From Planctomycetota bacterium (GTDB taxonomy: Bacteria; Planctomycetota; Planctomycetia; Pirellulales; Pirellulaceae), in assembly GCA_963204915.1 (NCBI GenBank), contig CAUJHS010000113.1, positions 1 through 64,000 of the forward strand: a stretch of 64,000 nt of DNA, read 5' to 3'. The notes below the pieces were generated by a model, which made no database searches, had not been told where the DNA came from, and was given only the letters and a program-made list of their open reading frames with translations. Both the position numbers and the translations under genes were made by a program. Of this stretch, positions 7,984-16,085 are shown in pieces. Positions within the stretch are counted from its first letter, which is position 1. Each line of letters opens with the position of its first letter.

Positions 7984-9645
7984 GTGAACACGCCCCGGGT
8001 TTTGGTCCCACGCATAGTCACGCCTTTTACGCAATCGAATCGGATGATTGAATACCGGCGGCTGCGCGCGCCTGTGCATGATCGTGAGGCGTTTTTCGAC
8101 CCTCCGTGCAGTGTGGCGGACGAAGTTTTCGAGCAAAACATTGCTCGACAACGCGCGACAACCGTGGAGTTTGCAGGACGCCAAATGCGAGAACTCGCTG
8201 CGGAAGCGCGGCGGGAACTCCTGGCCGACGCATTGACATATACGCGCGAATACCGCGACGCTCCCGATTATAGTCCCGATGAGGCGGGACCCGTGTTGCT
8301 CGCCGGTCATCAACCTCAGTTGTTTCATCCTGGCGTGTTATTCAAAAACTTTGCGCTGTCAGCTTTGGGCGAGCGGCTGAACGCGACTGCCGTCAACTTG
8401 GTGATTGACAATGACGCCGCCGGTCCACCTTCGATTCGCGTTCCAACTGGATCTCGCGAGGCACCGCGCGTGGAGGCGATTCCGCTGGATGAGCCGACTT
8501 CGAAAGTTCCCTATGAAGAGCGCGGTGTAGTCGACCGTGAATTGTTTCAAAGGTTTGGATCACACGTTCAGAAGTCGTTGCAACCCTTCGTCCCCAATCC
8601 CCTTGTGACTCGGCTTTGGCCTTACGCCATTGAGGCGCTTAGTCGAAGCGGAAATCTCGGCCATGCTGTCGCCCAGGCGCGCCACCGGCTTGAGGCGGAT
8701 TGGGGCTTGAAGTCGTTAGAGCTTCCTCTAAGCCGCGTATGCCGAACCGCCTCATTCGCTTCCTTCGTTGCGACGGTATTAAGAGAATTATCGCGCTTTG
8801 CGGAGATTCATAATCGCGCCGTTCATGAGTACCGTCGGGTTCACCATTTGCGCAGTCATACGCATCCCGTGCCTGATTTAACCACGGATAGCGACTGGCA
8901 AGAAGCGCCGTTCTGGGTTTGGTCGAGCGAGGAGCCTATTCGGCGTCGACTTTTCGTCCGGCATCCGGCTCCCAATAAAATCGAACTTACGGATCGAGCG
9001 TCGCAACGGCATTGTCTCTCGCTTCCTGCCCACGATGACGGTCAGGCGGTCGCCAACCAATTGCTTCATCTAGCGGAGCGCGGAATCAAATTACGTCCTC
9101 GGGCGTTAATGACGACACTCTACACTCGTTTGTTCCTCGGCGATTTGTTTCTCCATGGCATAGGCGGCGCAAAGTACGATCAGTTGACCGACGTTTTAAT
9201 GAGCCAGTTTTTTGGGGTATCTCCACCCCAGTTTTACGCGGTCACGGCAACTATGCTTTTACCCGTCCAGCGAGCATCCGTTACGAAAGAGGATGTTCGA
9301 CGTATTGAACAACACCTACGTGAACTGCGGTTCCATCCTGAACAGCATGTCGATTCGTCCTTGCCAAACGTTGCAAAGCTTTGTGAAAGTAAACGGCAAT
9401 GGATTTCAAATGATGCGCCGCGCGGCTCGCTGCATGAACGGCATCTCGCAATCCAACAGGTGAATGCTGCTCTTCAACCTTACGTCGAAGGGCAGCGCAC
9501 GCGGCTCGAACACGAGCGACAAGAGTTGAGCGAAATCTTGCGGCGCGACCGCGTGCTTGCCTCGCGTGAGTTTTCATTCTGTCTTTTCCCTGATGATTAT
9601 TTGCCCGCGGCATTACAGGGATTGCTTCGCAATTGTGTCGCTTGA
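7984..9645 (+). CDS. BshC-like protein of unknown substrate
   Basis: A 553-residue protein whose GTG start directly abuts the stop of the GCS2 gene. Length and motif order resemble BshC, the enzyme that adds cysteine in bacillithiol biosynthesis: LLAGHQPQLFHPGVLFKNFA (around 100-120) parallels the TGQQPGLFTGP-type loop of BshC, NLVIDNDAAGPPS (about 138) the following Rossmann strand, GGAKYDQLTDVLMSQFFG (about 400) the GPGE-type segment, and the end (EHERQELSEILRRD) is a predicted coiled coil as in BshC. Similarity is remote, and BshA/BshB partners are absent from the window. As the last gene of a peptidase, RimK, GCS2 series it may perform a third condensation in the same pathway. Membership of the wider BshC superfamily is an inference from these motifs; a cysteine-adding role is a hypothesis. 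Confidence 0.55.
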   Translation: MNTPRVLVPRIVTPFTQSNRMIEYRRLRAPVHDREAFFDPPCSVADEVFEQNIARQRATTVEFAGRQMRELAAEARRELLADALTYTREYRDAPDYSPDEAGPVLLAGHQPQLFHPGVLFKNFALSALGERLNATAVNLVIDNDAAGPPSIRVPTGSREAPRVEAIPLDEPTSKVPYEERGVVDRELFQRFGSHVQKSLQPFVPNPLVTRLWPYAIEALSRSGNLGHAVAQARHRLEADWGLKSLELPLSRVCRTASFASFVATVLRELSRFAEIHNRAVHEYRRVHHLRSHTHPVPDLTTDSDWQEAPFWVWSSEEPIRRRLFVRHPAPNKIELTDRASQRHCLSLPAHDDGQAVANQLLHLAERGIKLRPRALMTTLYTRLFLGDLFLHGIGGAKYDQLTDVLMSQFFGVSPPQFYAVTATMLLPVQRASVTKEDVRRIEQHLRELRFHPEQHVDSSLPNVAKLCESKRQWISNDAPRGSLHERHLAIQQVNAALQPYVEGQRTRLEHERQELSEILRRDRVLASREFSFCLFPDDYLPAALQGLLRNCVA

Positions 9646-9685
9646 ACGCTGCACCGACTTCCGATTCTCGCGCACAAAGCGCCGC

Positions 9686-10924
9686 TCACCTGATCCGACG
9701 CGTATTACGGCCCAAAAGATAGATCCCGCAGATCGTAGCGAGGGTTGCAAGTCCAGCCAGTGCGCCATACTTTTGCCAGTCAAGCTCCAGGTGTCCGGCG
9801 AGGGCAGCGCCAAAACCTCCAAGTCCAAATGTCATCGTAAAGCTAAGCCCATACGCGAAACTGCGCCGCTGGCGCGCCGAGTACTTCGAGATCAGGCTAT
9901 TGTAAATCGGCTGATACATAAAATGCGTGAGTGCGAATACAGCAGCAGCCATCACTCGCCAATAACCTTCGGCCATCGCCATCAGAATTAGGCAAGGGAC
10001 GTTCAATCCTGTGACCATCATAAGCTGACGTTCTAGCACGGCGGGATTCGCAATTCGGCCCGCGATGTACTGCCCGAGGCACCCGACCAACAAAACCGCG
10101 CTGGACCAAAACGCGCCCTGGTCAACGATCGCGCCAAGCGACAAATGATTCGGTGCTGGCGATTCGCTCAGGTACCGTACCATGAAACTAAGCGCTCCTG
10201 CGTACACCATCCCCTGGAATACGCCAACGGCAGAAAGCCCGGCGAACGACGCCCAGTCGGTCCGAGCTTCGACATCGGATCGTGAATCAAAGCGTTGCCG
10301 ATGACAAGAAACCAAAGTTCTTCGTTCATGCAACAGAAAGCGCCATCCGAGCAACACGCCAGGTATGGCAAGTAGCCAATAGTAATGCTGCCAGGAGAAT
10401 CCCCGCGAAAAAACAACCCATGCTACAAAGGGCGCCGCGGCGATTCCGACCGAGCCAAATACCCCATGGCGGCCGAGAACTCTACCGCGGTCCTCCGGCG
10501 TCGTAACGTGCGAAATCAAGGCGAGGCCCGCTGGGTGATAAATTGACGCCGCCATTCCCATCCCAAACATGATTATGAATAGGATTGGCAACGGCGCGGT
10601 AAAGCCTACGAGGAAACTCAATCCAGCACAGGCGAATAAGAACAACGCGAGCATTCTCGCGCCACCGAAGCGATCGACGAGAAAACCCGCAGCCAACGCG
10701 CCGAACCCCCAGGGTAAACGCCAACACACAATCAACCAGCCGGTCGTAGCTGGCGTTACGCCGTAATCGCGGGTTAACTGCGGTTCTACACTCGGTAAAG
10801 AAAGCTCGTAAAAATGCGCCATCGCATGTGCGCAGCAAATCAAGAAGATCAAACCGGATGGTCCGCGCGCCACTTGGTCATGCCGTGACGCTTCGCTTTG
10901 CGTGATGGATGGAGTCGATGTCAA
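9686..10924 (-). CDS. Major facilitator superfamily transporter
   Basis: A 412-residue integral membrane protein with about twelve hydrophobic segments. The loop between helices 2 and 3 reads GFLVDRFGGARMLALF, close to the MFS GxxxDRxGRR motif, and FGMGMAASIYHPAGLALI is the helix-4 region. The C-terminal half repeats the six-helix unit (FALTHFMYQPIYNSLISKYS). A TTG at 10924 gives the fullest N terminus; no ATG lies upstream of helix 1, so this start is chosen on coverage. It converges with the BshC-like gene (41 bases apart) and lies 93 bases downstream of the gene at 11018-12391 on the same strand. Position suggests transport of a lysine-pathway compound or of the upstream cluster's product. 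The substrate cannot be told from sequence. Confidence 0.8.
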   Translation of the reverse strand: MTSTPSITQSEASRHDQVARGPSGLIFLICCAHAMAHFYELSLPSVEPQLTRDYGVTPATTGWLIVCWRLPWGFGALAAGFLVDRFGGARMLALFLFACAGLSFLVGFTAPLPILFIIMFGMGMAASIYHPAGLALISHVTTPEDRGRVLGRHGVFGSVGIAAAPFVAWVVFSRGFSWQHYYWLLAIPGVLLGWRFLLHERRTLVSCHRQRFDSRSDVEARTDWASFAGLSAVGVFQGMVYAGALSFMVRYLSESPAPNHLSLGAIVDQGAFWSSAVLLVGCLGQYIAGRIANPAVLERQLMMVTGLNVPCLILMAMAEGYWRVMAAAVFALTHFMYQPIYNSLISKYSARQRRSFAYGLSFTMTFGLGGFGAALAGHLELDWQKYGALAGLATLATICGIYLLGRNTRRIR

Positions 10925-11017
10925 AGGCGAAATAAAAAAGTGAGAGATCGGCGCGTCTGACGGTAATAAGCTAACGAGGTTGCCTATTCCAACGATCGCC
11001 GGACGGAAACACGATGA

Positions 11018-12391
11018 CTAATTGAGGGACCCGGCATGACGCGGATCTGTGCGTTGAATGATCTCACTCACCCCCGTTTGATTAAATCCCTTATAACCTT
11101 GATCACGCTGAAGAATCTCCAAATGCGATCCGAGTGCGCCCTCGTTTCGGAACTGTTCAGCCTGGTCGCGCGTAATAAATCCTTCCGCCAGCGCAGCCTC
11201 AAGCCGACGAGATTCGACAGTCCATTGTTCACCTTGAGTGAATGCCTGTCGCAAAAACTCGAAATCTGTAAACGGCTTCATGGTCGACACACCTGCCTCG
11301 GCAAGCTGGATGCGAGCGGCATCGAAGTTGAATTGACATTCGAGGTGGTGCATTCCTGCCTGCAAGAACGCTTCGCCGTGTAGTTTGCACCATAAACCGA
11401 CGGTGCCTAACTTTCGCCGTGGTGGTAGGGGTTGGTGGGAAAAATCACCTGCAACTTCGTCCGGGGCCAAATCGACATCCGCGAATACAACAATACGTGT
11501 TCGTGGTTGCTCCATGACCTGAGCGCCCCAACCTGCTTCGTGCCCCGCATAGAACCGCTCGCGACACACCAAACCCAACGCCTCCAAGGCGGCAGTCAAG
11601 CGCCAAAAATGCTCTCGGCTCGAACGATACGTATGATGGTCATGGTTACCCCATCCTAAACCTAACTGTTGCTGCCGCGAGTACTGGATTTGCGCGGCGC
11701 GATTTCGACGCATCCAATACGACCGCTCTGCGGCGAAGAACAGGTCACACGTCCGGTCGACTCCCAGTTCGTTCGTAGCTCCGTGGATCAAATTCATCGC
11801 ATGGGCAAAACCGTCTTCCTCACGGTCGAAGTCTCTTCGTCGCAGGCGAAATGCTTCCTGATGGCGCAAAACGGTTGACGCATCTCCCGACGGTGTTGCG
11901 CGAGGGGTGAATTCGGCGTCCCCGTGACGTTCGACGATCCAAAATTCGACCGCACTCTCCGTGAAGACGTTCGCCATGCGAAGGGGCGCAAGCGGATCGC
12001 CAAAGATCTTTATTCGCTCGTCCAATCGATGAGCCGTCAGGAAGTCGCATATTGATTCCACGTGAATCGTGATACGCCATTCCGGGGACGCGTGCAAAAT
12101 TACCGCTGGAAATAATCCTTCAGGCTGCCGCCACACCTCCTGGTTTGATTGGTTTGAACGTCGATATCCAACAGTCGCCAGACGATTTGCCTGAGAGGCC
12201 GTCTCGGGAATCGTGAAGCTGTCGATCCAGTCGATCAGGCGCGTGCCCGTCGCTTGCAGCAACCGTGCTTCCCATTCGCGCAATCGCGGAGATTCGCCCA
12301 AGCATGCTTGAAGAATTTCTATTACGAGCGCTTCGGCGTCGGGTTGTGGCGTCCACTGGTGTTTGTGGATTTCACTGAAGTTCGTCGCCAT
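11018..12391 (-). CDS. Conserved protein with VOC-like metal-site segment, possible lysine-catabolism dioxygenase
   Basis: A 457-residue soluble protein. The ATG at 12391 follows a GGGAG ribosome site and starts MATNFSEIHKHQW; the longer frame to 12457 lacks such support. It is not a family I can name. The central part reads LGWGNHDHHTYRSSREHFWR, FYAGHEAGWGAQVMEQP, IVVFADVDL and GMHHLECQFNFDAARIQLAE. This spacing of histidines and glutamates over short strands resembles the vicinal-oxygen-chelate (VOC) fold used by non-heme iron dioxygenases, including 2-oxoadipate dioxygenase/decarboxylase of lysine breakdown. It is divergent (126-base gap) from a lysine or saccharopine dehydrogenase followed by ALDH7, which produce 2-aminoadipate. 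A dioxygenase acting on 2-oxoadipate would complete that route. The gene is real; the fold is a moderate inference and the reaction a hypothesis. Confidence 0.6.
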   Translation of the reverse strand: MATNFSEIHKHQWTPQPDAEALVIEILQACLGESPRLREWEARLLQATGTRLIDWIDSFTIPETASQANRLATVGYRRSNQSNQEVWRQPEGLFPAVILHASPEWRITIHVESICDFLTAHRLDERIKIFGDPLAPLRMANVFTESAVEFWIVERHGDAEFTPRATPSGDASTVLRHQEAFRLRRRDFDREEDGFAHAMNLIHGATNELGVDRTCDLFFAAERSYWMRRNRAAQIQYSRQQQLGLGWGNHDHHTYRSSREHFWRLTAALEALGLVCRERFYAGHEAGWGAQVMEQPRTRIVVFADVDLAPDEVAGDFSHQPLPPRRKLGTVGLWCKLHGEAFLQAGMHHLECQFNFDAARIQLAEAGVSTMKPFTDFEFLRQAFTQGEQWTVESRRLEAALAEGFITRDQAEQFRNEGALGSHLEILQRDQGYKGFNQTGVSEIIQRTDPRHAGSLN

Positions 12392-12517
12392 GGTCCCACT
12401 CCCGGCTAAGAAGAAGATTACGCGGACTGAAATGAATCCCGCGATGAGCGGCCGCACTCTATAATTGTATGACGATTTGTCGCATATCGGAATTCTTGTT
12501 CGTGAGAAACCATCCTA

Positions 12518-13642
12518 ATGCACCGCGTGCTCCTACTAGGTAGCGGAAAGATTGGACGGATGATCGCAACACTCCTCCACCAAACAGGCGATTATCACGT
12601 GTGTGTGGGTGATGTGGATGCGACCTCCTTAGCCCGACTCGAGAAGCAGTTAGGCGTCGAAACACAGGTGCTGGACGCAACCGATGCGGGGCAACTCGCA
12701 GCCGCAATGGCGACGCGACACAGTGTCTTGTCCGCGCTAAGCTTTCGTTTTAACCCGAGTGTGGCGCAAGCCGCGCTGGCGTCCGGTTTAAGCTATTTTG
12801 ATTTGACGGAAGACATCGCCACGACCAATATTGTCCGCCAGATTTCCCAGAACGCGGCTCCGGGACAGGTCTTCTTGCCTCAGTGCGGTTTGGCGCCCGG
12901 ATTTATTTCGATTGTTGGTTACCATCTTACGAAACAATTCGATCGGCTCGACCGGGTTCATCTCAGGGTCGGCGCTTTACCTCAATTCCCTTCAAACAAT
13001 CTAAAGTACAATCTCACGTGGTCGACCGACGGATTGATCAACGAGTACTGTAACTCATGTGAAGCGATTCACGAAGGGAAACTCATTCATGTGTTGCCGT
13101 TGGAAGGTCTAGAGCACTTTTCGCTCGATGGCGTGCGTTATGAGGCGTTCAATACGTCCGGAGGATTGGGTTCACTGTGCGAATCCTTGGAAGGCCAAGT
13201 CAACGAACTCAACTATCGTACAATTCGTTATGTCGGACATCGTGACTTAATGCATTTCCTGTTGCGCGAGTTGCGTCTTAGTGAACGGCGCGAATTGCTG
13301 AAGGACATTTTGGAGCACGCGATCCCCATCACCTTTCAAGATGTTGTCGTCGTCTTTTGCGCCGTGACGGGATGGCGGAATGGGCAGTTCGTGCAATTGA
13401 GCGACGCCAGGAAGATCTACATGCGCGCAATTGACGACGAGCCCTGGAGCGCAATTCAGATCACCACGGCATCGGGCATTTGCGCCGTCGTCGATCTGCA
13501 TGTGGCAGGAAAACTACCTTCGCGCGGTTTTGTGCGACAAGAACAAATCGACTTTAACGACTTCATTCAGAATCGTTTTGGTCGCAATTATGAAGGCGAG
13601 GGCGCTTCGCGTTTCAGTAAAATCGCTGCCCCCCAGCCGTGA
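12518..13642 (+). CDS. Saccharopine/lysine 6-dehydrogenase family protein
   Basis: A 374-residue cytoplasmic oxidoreductase. It begins MHRVLLLGSGKIGRMIATLL, a Rossmann GxGxxG nucleotide site, followed by the second strand ending in VGDVD, which suggests NAD binding. ATRHSVLSALSFRFNPSVAQ, SGLSYFDLTEDIATT and FLPQCGLAPGFISIVGYHL are the conserved order of saccharopine dehydrogenase C-terminal type enzymes. Length is close to both saccharopine dehydrogenases and L-lysine 6-dehydrogenases, which yield aminoadipate semialdehyde with or without saccharopine. The ALDH7 gene starts 49 bases downstream and would oxidise that semialdehyde, so these two form the core of a lysine degradation operon. Which of the two substrates is used cannot be decided from sequence. 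No lysine-ketoglutarate reductase is present in the window, which slightly favours the direct lysine dehydrogenase. Confidence 0.75.
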   Translation: MHRVLLLGSGKIGRMIATLLHQTGDYHVCVGDVDATSLARLEKQLGVETQVLDATDAGQLAAAMATRHSVLSALSFRFNPSVAQAALASGLSYFDLTEDIATTNIVRQISQNAAPGQVFLPQCGLAPGFISIVGYHLTKQFDRLDRVHLRVGALPQFPSNNLKYNLTWSTDGLINEYCNSCEAIHEGKLIHVLPLEGLEHFSLDGVRYEAFNTSGGLGSLCESLEGQVNELNYRTIRYVGHRDLMHFLLRELRLSERRELLKDILEHAIPITFQDVVVVFCAVTGWRNGQFVQLSDARKIYMRAIDDEPWSAIQITTASGICAVVDLHVAGKLPSRGFVRQEQIDFNDFIQNRFGRNYEGEGASRFSKIAAPQP

Positions 13643-13678
13643 AAGATCGCTCTCCGGCGCATCACGCGAGTTTCTCAC

Positions 13679-13686
13679 AAAGGAGG
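13679..13686 (+). promoter_or_regulatory. Strong ribosome binding site of the ALDH7 gene
   Basis: AAAGGAGG lies five bases before the ATG at 13692. It fixes the start of the ALDH7 gene, whose reading frame is otherwise open back to 13431 through the end of the dehydrogenase gene. It is the best Shine-Dalgarno match noticed in the window and suggests high translation. Confidence 0.85.
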
Positions 13687-13691
13687 ATGTA

Positions 13692-15233
13692 ATGCACGAC
13701 GCGCTTCATCTCGCTTTAGAACGATTAAATACGCCACGAGCACTCCAGTCGACTGCGATCGATGGACATTGGCGTTCGGGCCAAGGCGTCGAAATCTCGG
13801 TACGTTCGCCAATCGATGGTTGGCGGTTGACGACGTTTCCCTCGGCGACCGCCGCTGATGTGGCTAACGCCGTCGCCAGCGCGGTGAACGCATTCAAAGT
13901 GTGGCGTCAGACGCCCGCGCCGGTGCGAGGCGAATTCGTTCGCCGATTGGGCCAAAAATTGCGTCAACATAAGGAAGATCTCGCGTGCATCGTCACGTGG
14001 GAGACTGGAAAGATTGTGCAAGAAGCACTAGGTGAAGTTCAAGAGATGATCGATATTTGCGATTTCGCCGTCGGATTGAGCCGTCAACTTTATGGCAAAA
14101 CGATTGCCTCGGAGAGGCCGCGGCATCGATTGATGGAGCAGTGGCATCCGTTGGGCCCGATTGGCGTGATTACGGCGTTCAATTTCCCGGTCGCGGTTTG
14201 GGCGTGGAACGCCGCCATTGCACTTGTATGCGGCGACACGGTCGTTTGGAAACCTTCTGAGAAAACGTCGCTGTGCGCCATTGCGTGCCAAACACTTGTC
14301 GACCGAGTGGTGGACGAGATGAGTGAAGTTCCTCCCGGTCTCTCCAATTTGGTGATCGGGGAAGGTCCTGTAGTTGGGCGGGCCATTGCCGAATCTTGCG
14401 ACTTACCTCTCATCTCGGCGACTGGCTCGATACCTATGGGACGCGACGTCGCCCAGCGCGTCGCAACTCGTTTTGGTCGGTCGCTGTTGGAGCTTGGAGG
14501 GAATAATGCGGCAGTCGTAGCGCCCAGCGCCGATCTTGAACTTGCCATTCGCTCGGTTGTCTTTGCGGCGGTGGGCACTTGCGGTCAGCGTTGTACTACG
14601 CTTCGCCGCTTGATCGTTCATGATTCAATCTACGATCGCATGCGCGATCGCTTGCTCGAAACGTACGCCAAACTGCCAATTGGCGATCCGCGTGATCCCC
14701 AAACCCTGGTCGGGCCGCTAATTGACCTCGCGGCGGTGGAGAAGATGCAAGACGCACTCCTTCAAGCGAAACAACAGAGCGGATTTGTCCACGGGGGCAA
14801 TATTCTGAGGAATCACGTGCCGGAAGGCGGCGTGTATGTTGAGCCCGCAATCGTGGAAATAGCACACGACCAGGCCGTTGTACGCGAGGAAACATTTGCA
14901 CCCATTCTGTACGTATTTCGGTATGAAACCCTTGCCGACGCCATTGCCATAAATAACGGCGTTCCACAGGGGTTGGCTTCGTCGATCTTTACCAGCGATG
15001 TCCGCGAAGCGGAGATTTTCTGTTCGTCCGAGGGCAGCGACTGCGGAATTGCGAATGTGAATATCGGAACAAGCGGAGCTGAAATCGGCGGCGCGTTTGG
15101 CGGTGAGAAGGAGACCGGCGGCGGACGCGAATCGGGCTCCGATGCGTGGAAGTTTTACATGCGGCGTATGACCAGCACGGTCAACTATGGCGACACGCTT
15201 CCTCTGGCACAGGGCATCAAGTTCCACGTGTGA
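13692..15233 (+). CDS. ALDH7-type alpha-aminoadipic semialdehyde dehydrogenase
   Basis: A 513-residue aldehyde dehydrogenase. Key sites are present: TAFNFPVAVWAWNAA with the substrate-site asparagine (about 164), KPSEKTS for NAD, LELGGNN with general base E267, and GTCGQRCTT with nucleophile C301. The C terminus (GGAFGGEKETGGGRESGSDA, then WKFYMRR and NYGDTLPLAQGIKF) is the signature of the ALDH7 (antiquitin) subfamily. This separates it from betaine or succinate-semialdehyde enzymes. It oxidises 2-aminoadipate 6-semialdehyde to 2-aminoadipate in lysine degradation. It follows the saccharopine/lysine dehydrogenase by 49 bases on the same strand, giving two consecutive pathway steps. The start is fixed by the AAAGGAGG site. 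The subfamily call is very secure. Confidence 0.93.
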   Translation: MHDALHLALERLNTPRALQSTAIDGHWRSGQGVEISVRSPIDGWRLTTFPSATAADVANAVASAVNAFKVWRQTPAPVRGEFVRRLGQKLRQHKEDLACIVTWETGKIVQEALGEVQEMIDICDFAVGLSRQLYGKTIASERPRHRLMEQWHPLGPIGVITAFNFPVAVWAWNAAIALVCGDTVVWKPSEKTSLCAIACQTLVDRVVDEMSEVPPGLSNLVIGEGPVVGRAIAESCDLPLISATGSIPMGRDVAQRVATRFGRSLLELGGNNAAVVAPSADLELAIRSVVFAAVGTCGQRCTTLRRLIVHDSIYDRMRDRLLETYAKLPIGDPRDPQTLVGPLIDLAAVEKMQDALLQAKQQSGFVHGGNILRNHVPEGGVYVEPAIVEIAHDQAVVREETFAPILYVFRYETLADAIAINNGVPQGLASSIFTSDVREAEIFCSSEGSDCGIANVNIGTSGAEIGGAFGGEKETGGGRESGSDAWKFYMRRMTSTVNYGDTLPLAQGIKFHV

Positions 15234-15344
15234 TAGGCGCCAGGTTCACGTCCTCAGATTTTTCTTGTTAGGCGAAATCTTTGGTGCGCAATCACCAGTG
15301 GTAACAACTCATTTGCACCACGTCTCGCGCACCTTTCTCCTCAT

Positions 15345-15986
15345 ATGGATTTTGCAATGATTCGTGTAAAACCTCACCCGGGCTTAGATTTGCGGGCTTT
15401 TATTACGGAATTCCCAACTCCGCTGGGAAATTTGACGTCCTCGGATGAGCTACTTGCTCTGCTCCGGCAAGCGGGTGATGCGCCGATGCAAAGCTCCGAT
15501 GAAGTTCGCGCCGCCGTGAGGGATGTGCTTCGACATGGCGGTTTTAAGCCAACAGGGCGTAGCAAGCCGGCATCGGAGTATTTGTTACGAACAGCCCAGG
15601 AACGAGGCGTTTCGACAATTAACGTCGCGGTTGACTGCTGCAACGCTGTGTCGCTGCACAGTGGCTTGCCGATTAGCGTTGTTGATGTTGATCGGGCTAA
15701 GCCGCCATTCTATGTAGAGATCGCCGCCGTTGGGTCATCCTATGTGTTCAATCCAACGGGACAAGTCATTGACATCGGCGGACTCGTGTGCTTGTTTGAC
15801 GCGGATGGCCCTTGTGCTAATGCCGTCAAAGACGCGCAGCGGACAAAAACCGACGAGACTACGAAAACAACGCTTTCGTTGATTTGGGGGGCGACGACGT
15901 TAAAAAGCCGCACTTTGGAAGCGGAAGGATGGTATCACCACATTCTGCAGGATCACGGTGCGAAGGTTCGTGCCGTTTACCCGTGA
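15345..15986 (+). CDS. Stand-alone B3/B4 domain protein (tRNA-synthetase editing-like)
   Basis: A 213-residue protein corresponding to the B3/B4 domain of the phenylalanyl-tRNA synthetase beta chain, found free in many bacteria. Recognisable parts are AVRDVLRHGGFKPTGRSKPA, INVAVDCCNAVSLHSGLPIS (usually VDANNLVSL-x-GLP-like), FDADGPCANAVKDAQRTKTD and the closing TTLSLIWG strand. In PheRS this domain hydrolyses mischarged Tyr-tRNA; free forms are suspected to deacylate tRNAs or free aminoacyl esters but are poorly characterised. It lies 111 bases after the ALDH7 gene on the same strand and may be co-transcribed. A link to lysine or to the amidoligase cluster is only positional. The start at ATG 15345 is assumed; a second ATG is four codons in. 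Confidence 0.8.
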   Translation: MDFAMIRVKPHPGLDLRAFITEFPTPLGNLTSSDELLALLRQAGDAPMQSSDEVRAAVRDVLRHGGFKPTGRSKPASEYLLRTAQERGVSTINVAVDCCNAVSLHSGLPISVVDVDRAKPPFYVEIAAVGSSYVFNPTGQVIDIGGLVCLFDADGPCANAVKDAQRTKTDETTKTTLSLIWGATTLKSRTLEAEGWYHHILQDHGAKVRAVYP

Positions 15987-16019
15987 ATGGCCTATCGCTG
16001 TGAATAAGCACGTCGACGA

Positions 16020-16040
16020 GGCGCGGCAAACTGCCGCGCC
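16020..16040. terminator. Hairpin between convergent genes
   Basis: GGCGCGGCA pairs perfectly with TGCCGCGCC across a three-base AAC loop, nine base pairs almost all G-C. It lies 34 bases after the stop of the B3/B4 gene and 46 bases after the stop of the convergent gene at 16086-17465, so it can serve both. No long T-run follows on either strand. A second small dyad, ATGTCA-A-TGACAT, sits directly beside it at 16041-16053. Confidence 0.6.
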
Positions 16041-16085
16041 ATGTCAATGACATAAGAATCGAACAACGTCGCGTATCCCTGTAGT

